From Arcticibacterium sp047623945 (GTDB lineage Bacteria > Bacteroidota > Bacteroidia > Cytophagales > Spirosomataceae): 64,000 bases of DNA. Shown one piece after another: positions 43,770 to 53,821 of this stretch. Positions within the stretch are counted from its first letter, which is position 1; each line of letters starts with the position of its first letter. The position numbers and the translations under genes are program-made. The stretch is from positions 1 to 64,000 of the forward strand of contig JBLHOT010000010.1 of assembly GCA_047623945.1 (NCBI GenBank), in the 5' to 3' direction. The notes beneath the pieces were generated by a model. The model saw nothing but the letters and a program-made list of their open reading frames with translations, was not told where the DNA came from and did not search any database.

Positions 43770-46700
43770 ATGTTAAATTTTCTAGGTAAAAGTATCTCGA
43801 AGATATTCGGAACAAAGTCTGATAAGGATGTCAAGATGTTAACTCCTTATGTGGTAGCCACTAATGCAGCGTTTGACTTGCTCCATGATCTAAGCAATGA
43901 CGACTTTAGAGCTAAAACACAAGAGTTAAAAGATCATATAAATGATTACCTCGCTCCTATCAGGGATGAAATAACTGAAATCCAAAAAGAAATAGACGAT
44001 AATCAAGAACTTAACATTCATCAAAAAGAGGCTTCCTTTAAGAGAATTGATGAATTAAGGGCCTCTGAAAATGTGGAACTTGAAAAAGTACTGTTAGACA
44101 TTCTTCCTAGGGCTTTTGCTATTGTAAAGGAAACAGCCCGACGATTCAAAGAAAACGAAAGCATCACTGTTACCGCGTCACATTTAGACAGACAGTTGGC
44201 CATGAAAAAAGGCCATATAACTATTGAGGGAGATAATGCCGTTTGGAATAGCACTTGGGAAGCAGCAGGAAACCTTCTAAGATGGGACATGCTTCATTAT
44301 GATGTGCAAATTATTGGTGGGGCTGCCTTACATAAAGGTAACGTAGCTGAAATGCAAACAGGTGAAGGAAAAACCTTAGTGGCCACTTTCCCTGCCTTTC
44401 TGAATGCAATTGCCGACAAAGGTGTTCATATCGTTACAGTCAATGACTACCTAGCCCGCCGTGACTCCGAATGGATGGCTCCTATTTTTGAATTCCATGG
44501 CATCACCTGTGATTGTATAGATAAGTATCCGGCAAATACCAATGCTCGTAGAGAGGCTTACGCCTCTGGTATTTCTTACGGAACAAATAACGAGTTTGGA
44601 TTTGACTACCTAAGAGATAATATGGTAAGCAATCCTAAGGAGTTGGTTCAAAAGAGGCACCACTTTGCTATGATTGATGAGGTGGATTCTGTTTTAATAG
44701 ATGATGCCAGAACGCCGCTTATTATTAGTGGCCCCATGGCCAAAAAAGGAGATGAAGCTCTTTTCACCTCATTAAAGGCTAGGGTTTCTCAAATTGTAGA
44801 CGTTCAGAAAACCAGTGTCAATAATTATCTCAATGAAGCCAAAAAACTCATAAAAGACGGCGAGGTTAAAGAAGGCGGTTTGGCTCTTTTTAGAGCTTAT
44901 AGAGGCCTTCCAAAAAGCAAGCCCCTCATTAAGTTCCTTTCTGAAAGCGGCATAAAGAAAATCTTACTTGACGTAGAAGGTCAACATATTGCAGAGAATA
45001 ATAAACTAATGCCACAGGCAGACGAGCCTTTATATTTCACGATTGATGAAAAAAATAAAGGAATCGAACTGACGGATAAGGGAATTGACTATTTAACTGG
45101 ACATGATGAGGACCCTGAGTTTTTCATCATGCCGGACCTTTCTATCAAAATTGATGAAATTGATAAAAGCGATGCTAGCGAACAAGATAAAATCCTTAAC
45201 AAGGATGAGCTTATCAGGGACTACTCCACAAAAGCCGAGCGTATTCATGCCATAAACCAGTTACTAAAATCATACTGTCTATTTGAGAAAGACGTAGATT
45301 ACGTTTTGATGGATGGCAAAGTGAAAATCGTAGATGAACAAACTGGCCGTATTATGGATGGCAGACGTTGGTCAGATGGATTGCACCAAGCAGTAGAGGC
45401 CAAAGAGAATGCTAAGGTGGAAGATTCTACACAAACATATGCCACCGTAACGCTCCAGAATTACTTCCGCATGTACCACAAACTTGCTGGTATGACAGGA
45501 ACTGCAGAAACAGAAGCAGGTGAACTTTGGAAGATTTATAAGTTGGACGTGGTGAGCATTCCTACTAACAGGCCAGTTGTTAGAGAAGACATGCAAGACA
45601 AGGTCTACAAAACCGTTAGAGAGAAATATAACGCGGTAGCAGACGAAATTGTGGATCTGGTAAAAAAGGGTAGGCCCGTATTGCTAGGAACCACCTCGGT
45701 AGAAAATTCAGAAATATTGAGTAAGATGCTCAGTATTAGAAAAATAAATCATCAAGTACTTAATGCCAAGCAGCACTCCCGTGAGGCCGATATTGTAGCT
45801 GAAGCAGGAAAGCCAGGTAATGTGACCATCGCCACCAATATGGCTGGTAGAGGTACAGACATTAAACTTACCGCAGAAAGTAAATCTGCAGGTGGATTGG
45901 CAATTGTGGGGACAGAGCGTCATGAATCTAGACGAGTGGATAGACAGCTTAGAGGTAGAGCAGGTCGTCAAGGAGACCCGGGTTCTTCACAATTCTTCGT
46001 CAGTTTAGAGGACAGTTTGATGCGTTTGTTCTTCTCAGACAGAACCGCCAAAATGATGGATAAGCTTGGCATGGAAGAAGGCGAAGTTATTCAGCACTCC
46101 ATGATAACCAATTCCATTGAGCGAGCTCAGCAGAAAGTTGAAGAGAATAACTTTGGCATCAGAAAACGTCTCATCGAATATGATGACGTAATGAATGTAC
46201 AGAGGGATACTATATATAAGAGACGTAAAAATGCTCTATTTGGAGACAGATTATCTCTGGATATCGCCAACGTACTATATGATACCTGTCATGCAGTTCT
46301 GATGAATGCTGGTAAAAACTACGATGAGTTTGAAATCAGAAGTCTTCAAAACCTAGGCTTTAAGCCAGAAATCACAAGAGACGAATTTGATAGAAATAAA
46401 GGTGATATAGAGGATCTGTTCTTCGATATGGCCTATAAACACTACAATGAGAAAAACTCAGCAATTGCTGAAAAAACAATTCCTGTTTTAAAGAAAGTTT
46501 TAGAGGACAGAAATGCCATCAAAGACGAGCCTTTTATGGCAGTGGTAGGTGACGGCACAAAGAATATTGCGGTATTCTGTGACATGCAAAAATGTGTGGA
46601 CACTAATGGCAAAGAACTTATCAAAGAAATGGAAAAAGCCATTTCCTTAGGAGTTATTGACCAGGAGTGGAAAGAACATTTAAGAGATATGGATGATCTG

Positions 46701-47084
46701 AAGCAATCTGTTCAGAATGCCTCTTATGAGCAAAAAGACCCACTTTTGATTTACAAATTTGAAGCAGTGGAGCTATTCCAAAACTTCCTCCAAAAAGTAA
46801 ACGCTGAAATGGTTTCATTCTTAATGAAAGCAGGTGTGGTAGAAATGCGTTTTCAGCAGGTAGCCCCACCAAAACAAGATAAACCTAAGTTATCTACAAA
46901 TAGAACTCCAGGATCTGGAGAAGGCGGTACGGCTGGCCCAATTACTCCTGCCAAATCTCAAAAAGTAGCTAGTAGAAACGACCGTGTAAGTGTTCAATTC
47001 AAAGATGGCTCTGTAAAAAGAGATGTGAAGTTTAAACATGTAGAACAAGAAGTGGCATCTGGGGATGCGGTTTTAATAGACTAA
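43770..47084 (+). CDS. secA: Preprotein translocase ATPase SecA (1104 aa)
   Basis: The Sec motor ATPase, with Walker A MQTGEGKTLVA, FDYLRDNM, IDEVDSVLIDDARTPLI, and the C-terminal RGRAGRQGDPGSSQFF helicase motif. It is longer than the E. coli protein because of Bacteroidota insertions around residues 330-500. The C-terminus ends in a charged segment (RNDRVSVQFKDGSVKRDVKF) instead of the Cys-rich zinc-binding SEC-C motif. It acts with SecYEG at the inner membrane. The SDR gene starts 7 bases after the stop. Confidence 0.97.
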   Translation: MLNFLGKSISKIFGTKSDKDVKMLTPYVVATNAAFDLLHDLSNDDFRAKTQELKDHINDYLAPIRDEITEIQKEIDDNQELNIHQKEASFKRIDELRASENVELEKVLLDILPRAFAIVKETARRFKENESITVTASHLDRQLAMKKGHITIEGDNAVWNSTWEAAGNLLRWDMLHYDVQIIGGAALHKGNVAEMQTGEGKTLVATFPAFLNAIADKGVHIVTVNDYLARRDSEWMAPIFEFHGITCDCIDKYPANTNARREAYASGISYGTNNEFGFDYLRDNMVSNPKELVQKRHHFAMIDEVDSVLIDDARTPLIISGPMAKKGDEALFTSLKARVSQIVDVQKTSVNNYLNEAKKLIKDGEVKEGGLALFRAYRGLPKSKPLIKFLSESGIKKILLDVEGQHIAENNKLMPQADEPLYFTIDEKNKGIELTDKGIDYLTGHDEDPEFFIMPDLSIKIDEIDKSDASEQDKILNKDELIRDYSTKAERIHAINQLLKSYCLFEKDVDYVLMDGKVKIVDEQTGRIMDGRRWSDGLHQAVEAKENAKVEDSTQTYATVTLQNYFRMYHKLAGMTGTAETEAGELWKIYKLDVVSIPTNRPVVREDMQDKVYKTVREKYNAVADEIVDLVKKGRPVLLGTTSVENSEILSKMLSIRKINHQVLNAKQHSREADIVAEAGKPGNVTIATNMAGRGTDIKLTAESKSAGGLAIVGTERHESRRVDRQLRGRAGRQGDPGSSQFFVSLEDSLMRLFFSDRTAKMMDKLGMEEGEVIQHSMITNSIERAQQKVEENNFGIRKRLIEYDDVMNVQRDTIYKRRKNALFGDRLSLDIANVLYDTCHAVLMNAGKNYDEFEIRSLQNLGFKPEITRDEFDRNKGDIEDLFFDMAYKHYNEKNSAIAEKTIPVLKKVLEDRNAIKDEPFMAVVGDGTKNIAVFCDMQKCVDTNGKELIKEMEKAISLGVIDQEWKEHLRDMDDLKQSVQNASYEQKDPLLIYKFEAVELFQNFLQKVNAEMVSFLMKAGVVEMRFQQVAPPKQDKPKLSTNRTPGSGEGGTAGPITPAKSQKVASRNDRVSVQFKDGSVKRDVKFKHVEQEVASGDAVLID

Positions 47085-47091
47085 GAGATAA

Positions 47092-47892
47092 ATGACAGAC
47101 TTCGAGAACAAAGTTATCTGGATTACGGGAGCCTCCTCCGGTATTGGCGAGGCCACGGCCTATGAATTTGCTAAGAAGAATGTTAAACTAGTGCTTTCTG
47201 CCAGACGAGAGGTAGAGCTGAAAAGAGTCAAGCTACAAACGGGCCTTCCACCTGAAAACGTATTCGTGCTTCCTATGGACGCAGAAGAAATAGAAACCTT
47301 TGATAGTCTTACTAAAAAGGTCATCGACAGGTTTGGTCAAATAGATCTCCTTTTCAATAATGCGGGGATTTCTCAGCGAAGCTTTGTTTTAGAAACAGAT
47401 ATATCTGTTTACAAAAGAATGTTAGATATAGACTTGCTAAGTGTTATTGCTTTAACAAAATCAGTTCTTCCGTATATGGCTATCCGTAAGGAAGGACATG
47501 TCGCTGCCACTTCCAGTGTAGCTGGTTTGGTCGCTACGCCAGGTAGGTCTGGTTACGCTGCCGCCAAATTTGGATTAAGGGGTTTCTATGACGCCCTGAG
47601 GGCAGAAATGTTCAATCATAATATAGGTGTAACTGTTATTTGCCCAGGTTATATCAAAACTGATATCTCCAAAAACGCGTTAGCCGCAGATGGAACAAAA
47701 TACGGCAAAATGGATCAGAACCAGATGAATGGTTTGTCGGCAGAGTCCTGTGCCAAGCAAATTGTTAAAGCTATTTCAAAAAATAAGAATGAGGTTTACA
47801 TTGGTGGTTTCAAAGAAGTCGCAGGAGTCTACTTAAAGCGTTTCTTCCCCACCTTATTGAGCAAAATAGTACGAAAGCAAGCTCCCAAGTAA
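47092..47892 (+). CDS. Short-chain dehydrogenase/reductase (266 aa)
   Basis: Classical SDR: cofactor motif TGASSGIGEA (about residues 10-19), NNAGIS (about 88-93), catalytic Ser in TSSVAGL (about 143), Y-x-x-x-K in GYAAAKFGLRG (about 155) and CPGYIKTDI. A C-terminal basic hydrophobic tail (YLKRFFPTLLSKIVRK) suggests membrane association, as in DltE/retinol-type SDRs. It is 7 bases downstream of secA and is followed by a terminator. Confidence 0.9.
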   Translation: MTDFENKVIWITGASSGIGEATAYEFAKKNVKLVLSARREVELKRVKLQTGLPPENVFVLPMDAEEIETFDSLTKKVIDRFGQIDLLFNNAGISQRSFVLETDISVYKRMLDIDLLSVIALTKSVLPYMAIRKEGHVAATSSVAGLVATPGRSGYAAAKFGLRGFYDALRAEMFNHNIGVTVICPGYIKTDISKNALAADGTKYGKMDQNQMNGLSAESCAKQIVKAISKNKNEVYIGGFKEVAGVYLKRFFPTLLSKIVRKQAPK

Positions 47893-47896
47893 CTTC

Positions 47897-47934
47897 AAAA
47901 GTCAATAGTATGCATGCATACTATTTGACTTTTT
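47897..47934 (+). terminator. Terminator of the secA-SDR unit
   Basis: Near-perfect inverted repeat AAAAGTCAATAGTATGC / GCATACTATTTGACTTTT with one bulged base and a T-run, just after the SDR stop codon. Confidence 0.75.
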
Positions 47935-48057
47935 CCAACAAACCATTGTACTATTCTTGCATTAATTGAACTTTATCAAGTTCTTAAAGCCTAAATAATT
48001 TAACATTATTTAATTTGGCACATTGTAATTATTTAAAAACCTTAAAAATTAAACTGT

Positions 48058-51000
48058 ATGAAGAAATTTTTATTAACCATGTGCTTGGTTAGCTTAAGTG
48101 TGTTCACTTATGCCCAATCCATGGAAGTCTCCGGTAAGGTAACCTCGGCTGATGATGGCATTGGCCTTCCAGGTGTGTCCGTTACCATTCAAGGTACTAC
48201 GCGTGGTACAACATCTGACGTAGATGGAAAGTACAAAATTGCGACTGAGAAAGGATCTACTTTAGTGTATTCTTTTGTTGGTATGAATAGCCAATCCATC
48301 GTGATTGGAAATCAAAGTGTCATTAATCTTGCTCTTACTTCTGATGCTAACCAACTTTCTGAAGTTGTAGTTACTGCATTAGGTGTATCTCGTGAGAAAA
48401 AATCTCTTGGTTATGCTGTTCAAACAGTAGGTGGTGACGAAGTTTCTGCTAACAAGCAGCAAAACTTTGTTAATTCACTTAACGGAAAGGTAGCTGGTCT
48501 TCAGATCACTCCTAACACAAGCATGGGTGGTTCTACGAACATTTTGATTCGTGGTAATAACTCTTTGGCTTCTAACAACCAACCTCTATTTGTAGTAGAT
48601 GGTGTTCCTGTTTCTAACTATCAGGGAAATACGGGTGGCCAGAGAACTGGTCGTCGTGGTTTTGACTATGGTAACGCTGCTTCTGATATTAACCCTGAAG
48701 ATGTAGCCTCTATCTCTGTATTGAAAGGTGCTGCCGCAACTGCACTTTATGGTTCTCGTGGAGCCAATGGCGTAATCATGGTTACTATGAAGAAAGGAAA
48801 GGTGCAAAAAGGAATCGGTGTCAGTATCTCTAGTACCGTAACTACCGGTGCCATTGATAAGACTACTTTTGTAGACTATCAAGACAAATATGGTATTGGT
48901 TATTCAAACTACTATTATAGTAATGAGGATGGTAGCTTTGATGCTGCTGACATTAATGGTGACGGAATCATTGATGATGTAGCTCCTACAGCTGAAGATG
49001 GTTCTTATGGTCAAGCTTTTGACCCTAACAGAATGGTATATCAGTGGGAAGCGTTTGTTCCTGAGTCTGAGTTTTATGGTAAGCCACAGCCGTGGGTTGC
49101 TGCTGAGAACACTCCAGCCAATACTTTCTTTGAGCAACAAACTACTTGGAATAACACTATTGCATTAGATGGTGGAAATGAGAACGGAACTTTCCGTTTA
49201 GGTTACACTAACTTTGATGACAAAGGTATTCTTCCAAATTCTACTCAAAAGAGACATAATGTTACTTTGAATACTTCGTACAAATTTGGTGAGCGTTTAA
49301 CGGCAACTACTGCTGTAAACTATTCTAAGCAAGCTACAATTGGTAGATTTGGAACGGGATATTCTGGAATCAACCCAATGCAATCTATGCGTCAGTGGTG
49401 GCAAACAAGTGTTGATGTAGAAAGACAAGAGTATTTCTACAAGCTTACAGGTAGAAATGTTACTTACAACATGAAGAACCCGATTGGTGGAGATTATACT
49501 CCAATATATGCCGATAATCCTTATTGGAATCGTTACGAGAACTATAACTCAGATAATAGAAATAGAATCTTCGGAAATGTAAACCTTAATTATAAAGTAA
49601 CGGATTGGTTTAATATAACTGGTCGTGTTTCAACAGATACATATACAGAACTTCGTGAAGAACGTCTGAAAGAAGGTTCTGGTGCAGCTGGGTTCGGTAT
49701 CACCGGTGCTAACGAAACTTCTGGTTACCAAAGAACGGACATCAATTTCACCGAAATGAACTATGACCTTATGGGTAACTTTAACCATAGATTCAATGAT
49801 GACTTTAGTTTTTCCGGTATTGTTGGTACAAACATTCGTACTGAATCAAGAGAAAGAAACACGCAGTCTTCTGCTGGTGGATTAGCTGTTCCAGGAATAT
49901 GGTCTATTGGTAACTCTATCAATACGCCTCCTATCCCAGTTGAGTCTCTTCTCGAGAAGCAAGTGAATGGTTATTATGCAAGTGCTTCATTCGGATTTAA
50001 GGATACTTACTTCTTAGATATCTCTGACCGTTATGATGTTTCTTCTGCTCTTCCTTCTGACAATAATGCATACAACTATTATGCTGCTTCTGGTAGTTTT
50101 GTATTCTCTAATTTAGTAGATGCAAACTGGTTAAGATTTGGTAAGTTAAGAGTAGGATACGCCGAGGTTGGTAACGACACAGGTGCATTGAACGTGAATG
50201 ACGTTTATTCTAGATTTGACAATCTAGGTGGTTCTGTATTAACTTCTCTTCCAAGTACTAAGAACAATGCTTTTCTTAAGCCTGAGAGAACTAAGTCTTG
50301 GGAAGCAGGTTTAGAATTAAATACGCTTGGAGGTCGTTTAGGACTTGACATGAGTGTTTACCAAGTAAATACAATTGATCAAATCTTGAGAGTATCACAA
50401 ACTACAGCTAGTGGATACAGTTTTAGATATGTAAATGCTGGAGACCTATCTAATAGAGGTATCGAGGTTGCATTATCTGGTACTCCTATACAAGTTGGTG
50501 GTTTCACGTGGGACATGAACCTTAATTGGTCTAAAAACGTAAACAAAGTAGAGAAGCTATTTGGTGATGTTGAAAATATTCAGTTAGCCTCTTATCAGGG
50601 TGGAATATCTCTTAATGCCTCTCTAGGTGAGCGTTATGGTACTATTCGTGGAACTGGTTTCCAGCTTGATGACAATGGAAACAGAGTTGTTGATGGTAAT
50701 GGATACTATGTTTCTGTAGCAGACCAAGTTCTTGGTGTTGCTGCTCCTGATTGGATAGCCGGTTTAAATAATAGCTTATCTTATAAAGGTTTCAACCTTG
50801 GCTTCCTACTTTCCGTATCTCAAGGAGGCGAGGTTTATTCTCTTGACACTCACTATGGTCAAGGAACTGGTCAGCCAGATTATACTGCCGTACTAAACGA
50901 TCTAGGAAACGAACTTCGTTTGCCTAAAGCAGACGGCGGTGGAGTATTACAAGAAGGTGTTTTAGCTGATGGTTCTCAAAATGCAGAATATGCTAGAGGA

Positions 51001-51309
51001 AACTACTACGGTGGAGTATTCTACTGGGGTAATGCTTCAAGAAACCCTGGAGCACTAACTACGTATGACGCATCCTTTGTTAAACTAAGAGAAGCTTCAC
51101 TTTCTTATAACCTTCCTTCTTCTCTATATAGTAACTTCGCAAACAATATCTCTGTAGGTGTTGTTGGAAGAAACCTATGGATTATTAAGAAGCATGTTCC
51201 AACTGCTGACCCTGAGTCTGGTTTAGGAGCAGGAAATGCACAAGGATACTTAACCGGTGCTTACCCAACGGTAAGAAATGTCGGTTTCAGTGTAAAACTT
51301 GACTTTTAA
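48058..51309 (+). CDS. SusC/RagA-type TonB-dependent receptor, copy 1 (1083 aa)
   Basis: Signal peptide MKKFLLTMCLVSLSVFTYAQ; carboxypeptidase-like regulatory domain (about residues 22-105; VSGKVTSADDGIGLPGVSV); then the SusC signature plug (DPEDVASISVLKGAAATALYG-type, here NPEDVASISVLKGAAA) and a 22-strand barrel to the C-terminal Phe. It is a high-affinity outer membrane transporter driven by TonB and works with the SusD lipoprotein encoded 83 bases downstream. Both copies have the same length and align without gaps. Residues about 72-545 are identical to copy 2 while the flanks diverge. Confidence 0.93.
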   Translation: MKKFLLTMCLVSLSVFTYAQSMEVSGKVTSADDGIGLPGVSVTIQGTTRGTTSDVDGKYKIATEKGSTLVYSFVGMNSQSIVIGNQSVINLALTSDANQLSEVVVTALGVSREKKSLGYAVQTVGGDEVSANKQQNFVNSLNGKVAGLQITPNTSMGGSTNILIRGNNSLASNNQPLFVVDGVPVSNYQGNTGGQRTGRRGFDYGNAASDINPEDVASISVLKGAAATALYGSRGANGVIMVTMKKGKVQKGIGVSISSTVTTGAIDKTTFVDYQDKYGIGYSNYYYSNEDGSFDAADINGDGIIDDVAPTAEDGSYGQAFDPNRMVYQWEAFVPESEFYGKPQPWVAAENTPANTFFEQQTTWNNTIALDGGNENGTFRLGYTNFDDKGILPNSTQKRHNVTLNTSYKFGERLTATTAVNYSKQATIGRFGTGYSGINPMQSMRQWWQTSVDVERQEYFYKLTGRNVTYNMKNPIGGDYTPIYADNPYWNRYENYNSDNRNRIFGNVNLNYKVTDWFNITGRVSTDTYTELREERLKEGSGAAGFGITGANETSGYQRTDINFTEMNYDLMGNFNHRFNDDFSFSGIVGTNIRTESRERNTQSSAGGLAVPGIWSIGNSINTPPIPVESLLEKQVNGYYASASFGFKDTYFLDISDRYDVSSALPSDNNAYNYYAASGSFVFSNLVDANWLRFGKLRVGYAEVGNDTGALNVNDVYSRFDNLGGSVLTSLPSTKNNAFLKPERTKSWEAGLELNTLGGRLGLDMSVYQVNTIDQILRVSQTTASGYSFRYVNAGDLSNRGIEVALSGTPIQVGGFTWDMNLNWSKNVNKVEKLFGDVENIQLASYQGGISLNASLGERYGTIRGTGFQLDDNGNRVVDGNGYYVSVADQVLGVAAPDWIAGLNNSLSYKGFNLGFLLSVSQGGEVYSLDTHYGQGTGQPDYTAVLNDLGNELRLPKADGGGVLQEGVLADGSQNAEYARGNYYGGVFYWGNASRNPGALTTYDASFVKLREASLSYNLPSSLYSNFANNISVGVVGRNLWIIKKHVPTADPESGLGAGNAQGYLTGAYPTVRNVGFSVKLDF

Positions 51310-51327
51310 GAACTATTAATAAAATAC

Positions 51328-51373
51328 GAAAACTATCAGCCTTAGACTTAGGTCAATTAGACTAATAGTTTTC
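51328..51373 (+). promoter_or_regulatory. Intercistronic hairpin between SusC and SusD, copy 1
   Basis: Perfect 9-base inverted repeat GAAAACTAT / ATAGTTTTC between the SusC stop and the SusD start. The second SusC-SusD pair has a hairpin in the same place with partly different bases (59200-59243). It may stabilise or attenuate the transcript. Confidence 0.45.
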
Positions 51374-51392
51374 AAATAAGATATAAACATAT

Positions 51393-52832
51393 ATGAAAAA
51401 AATAATAGCAATATTAATTTTAGGTTCATTCTTGTCATGTACAGATCACTTTGCTGAACTGAACACCGATAAGAAAAGCCTAGCGACTGTTCCTGCTGAA
51501 TCGTTATTCAACAATGCAACAGAACGATTCTATCACATTATGAATAATCAGAATGTGAATACCAACGTATTTAGACTTTATGCTCAGTACTTAGCTCAAA
51601 CTTCGTATCCTGAGGAGTCTCAGTATAATATGGTTACTCGTAGTATTCCAGCAAATTGGTTTGCTCGTATCTACAGAGACGGCTTGTCTGACATTAAGGA
51701 AGCTAAAAGATTACTTGCTTTAGTGGAAACAAATGTTAACACGGCACCAATTCAGAAGAATAAGTTTGCCATAATGAGTATCACTGAAGTTCAGATGTAT
51801 TCTACTTTAGTTGACTTATTTGGTAATGTACCTTATTCTCAGGCCTTGGACTTTGAAAACCCAAGTCCTGTTTATGATGATGCGGCTACAATATATGCTG
51901 ATCTTGCATCTAAGCTAGATCAAGCAATTAGTGACCTCGATGTAAACGCGGACAGTTTTTCTTCAAACAATGACCTTGTAAATCAAGGAAACACTGCGAT
52001 GTGGAAAAAAACGGCAAATTCTTTGAAATTGCGTATGGCAATGAGATTAGCGGATGTGGATCCTGCTAAATCTAAGTCAATGGCAGAATCAGCCGTTGCT
52101 GGTGGTGTTTTCTCTGATATGTCTGAGCAGTTATCTATGGAGTACACGACGTCTTCTCCATATACGCATCCTGCCTATGAAGATATCGTATTAAGTGGTC
52201 GTGCCGACTTCGTAGGTTCAAACACACTTGTGGATATGATGAACACTTTGAATGATCCTCGTAGAGCTATTTACTTTGATTCTAACATTTCTGAAGGATT
52301 CACAGGAGGTACTTATGGTACTGCCAATTCTTATTCTTCAGCGACTCATGTTGGTGCATTCTTTAATACAGCTGATTCTCCAGGTATTATCATGTCGTGT
52401 TCTGAAGTTGAATTCCTAAAGGCGGAAGGAGCTGCTCGTGGTTATAACATGGGTGGTACTGCTGAAGAACTTTATAATAAAGCGATTTCTACATCAATCA
52501 TGGAGTTAGGTGGTTCTCAAGCAGATGCTGATACTTATTTAGCTCAAGAGTCAGTGGCATATTCTACTGCTGCTGGTGCATGGAATCAAAAGATTGGTAT
52601 CCAGAAGTGGATTTCTATGTTCCATAATGGAGGAATCGAAGGATGGACTGCATGGAGATTATTAGATTTTGATGGTTTTAACGCACCAGAAGGTCTTACT
52701 CTTTCTGATATCCCAACTAGATTGCTTTACCCTGTAAATGAGGCTACACTAAATGGTCAATCACTTAGTGCTGCAATATCTGCCATTGGTGGAAACTCTA
52801 AGACTGGTAAGATATTCTGGGATAAGAAATAA
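51393..52832 (+). CDS. SusD/RagB-family substrate-binding lipoprotein, copy 1 (479 aa)
   Basis: A lipoprotein (lipobox LGSFLSC, Cys at residue 16) of the SusD-like family (SusD-like_2), with DHFAELNTDKKSLATVPAE, QYLAQTSYPEESQYN, LVDLFGNVPYSQAL, MWKKTANSLKLRMAMR and the typical GWTAWRLLDFDG C-terminus. It binds the substrate over the SusC pore. It starts at ATG 51393, 83 bases after SusC copy 1. About 88% of residues match copy 2 by eye. A terminator follows at 52857. Confidence 0.92.
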   Translation: MKKIIAILILGSFLSCTDHFAELNTDKKSLATVPAESLFNNATERFYHIMNNQNVNTNVFRLYAQYLAQTSYPEESQYNMVTRSIPANWFARIYRDGLSDIKEAKRLLALVETNVNTAPIQKNKFAIMSITEVQMYSTLVDLFGNVPYSQALDFENPSPVYDDAATIYADLASKLDQAISDLDVNADSFSSNNDLVNQGNTAMWKKTANSLKLRMAMRLADVDPAKSKSMAESAVAGGVFSDMSEQLSMEYTTSSPYTHPAYEDIVLSGRADFVGSNTLVDMMNTLNDPRRAIYFDSNISEGFTGGTYGTANSYSSATHVGAFFNTADSPGIIMSCSEVEFLKAEGAARGYNMGGTAEELYNKAISTSIMELGGSQADADTYLAQESVAYSTAAGAWNQKIGIQKWISMFHNGGIEGWTAWRLLDFDGFNAPEGLTLSDIPTRLLYPVNEATLNGQSLSAAISAIGGNSKTGKIFWDKK

Positions 52833-52856
52833 TTCACCTTTTAGTTTTATATTTTG

Positions 52857-52884
52857 AAAAGGGAAGGCATCTGCCTTCCCTTTT
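52857..52884 (+). terminator. Terminator after SusD copy 1
   Basis: Perfect 13-base stem AAAAGGGAAGGCA / TGCCTTCCCTTTT with a two-base loop. The same terminator follows copy 2 with no change. Confidence 0.85.
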
Positions 52885-52921
52885 CTTATTTTACAGCTTA
52901 CGAAAACTACACCTTTGAACG

Positions 52922-53257
52922 ATGAATAGAACTATTCGAGACCGATCCAAGGTGTCAGAATAATAGAAAAGAATTTAAACTCAAACTATGATCCCACTAA
53001 TCAAGCTTCTTCGATCCTATGACCTTACTCATTGGCGTAATCAAGTTCTCCACTCCACCAAAGTATAGATGCCAGTTTTGATGACTTCATATCCGTCCTA
53101 CCCAATAACGTCTAGATCTGGGATAACAAAAATAGTTCAGCCCATTTCTAAGCATACTCCTTAGAAGCCACCACTTCTGCCTTCCATAGACTTCATCATT
53201 GACAGTCTAATTGTGAAAGCTATCTTACCTTTTCGAGATAAGTTGGCTATTCCGTAA
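52922..53257 (+). pseudogene. Decayed metallophosphoesterase gene (duplicate of 60789-62054)
   Basis: The first 15 bases after the ATG at 52922 are identical to the start of the intact gene (MNRTI). After a large internal deletion the sequence resumes with IKLLRSYDLTHWRNQVLHST near 52995-53065, matching TKLLLSHDPSHWRHQVLKHT, followed by weaker matches to DASF, GDFKWS and NRGYGY up to about 53257, interrupted by stops. Base identity in the HWR-QV block is about 75% by eye. The order of segments is that of the intact gene, so this is its dead first copy. Confidence 0.7.
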
Positions 53258-53821
53258 AATACTCTCCTTTCTTAATACCTATTTTGTAGGCTTGTAATAG
53301 AACTTGGCATCAAGACTTTAGAATAATCTTGGTCCGTAACCTCCATCATTTGCTTTGTTTTCAGACTATAGATTGTATGGTCTTCTCGAGAAAAAGAGGA
53401 ACATTGGCAAGAACCCAAAACATCTACACTCCAATAGTTCCACTATTGTTCCCTCTCTTTGAAATTAGGCATATGATTATATAATACTCCTTTTTCCTGT
53501 CCCTTATCCTACCAAAACTTACACCGATGGAATCTCGTTTGTTATAAAGGTGGTTATTGAAAGACTCAACACCCCCAGACTCAAATGAATCCAACTCGCA
53601 ATTATTTTCTCTGAAGTCAACAGGAAACTAGGGTAGAGTGTATTCATGTCTTAAAAAAATAAAGCCCAGGAAAATCCTAGGCTATATATGATGTTTTTGT
53701 AATTATCTAAAAACCTTAAAAGAACTGAACCTTCTTAGGTTTTTCGAATTCCAAATGACGCTATAATATCATCCAAGCTTAGCTTGATATTACAATTCAC
53801 AATGATTTATTCGTAAATTGA
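53258..53821. other. Decaying intergenic sequence before the AraC-type gene
   Basis: No intact gene. On the minus strand about 53449-53610 reads coding-like (GVESFNNHLYNKRDSIGVSF, DRKKEYYIIICLISKRG), perhaps another gene fragment of unknown family. Near the AraC stop there are two hairpins, AAAAACCT / AGGTTTTT (about 53709-53741) and AATATCA...GCTTGATATT (about 53765-53791), which may terminate the AraC transcript. Confidence 0.4.

Noticed and set aside
48586..49140. Open frames on the minus strand inside SusC copy 1, repeated exactly inside copy 2 at 56457-57011
   Set aside because: They are antisense to a clear TonB-dependent receptor; identity between the copies simply follows from the identical SusC tract.
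53060..53110. A minus-strand reading (YEVIKTGIYTL) resembling the DUF2911 motif GEMIKAGTYTL
   Set aside because: The same bases match the metallophosphoesterase on the plus strand with gapless base-level similarity; the rest of DUF2911 is not found, so this is chance.
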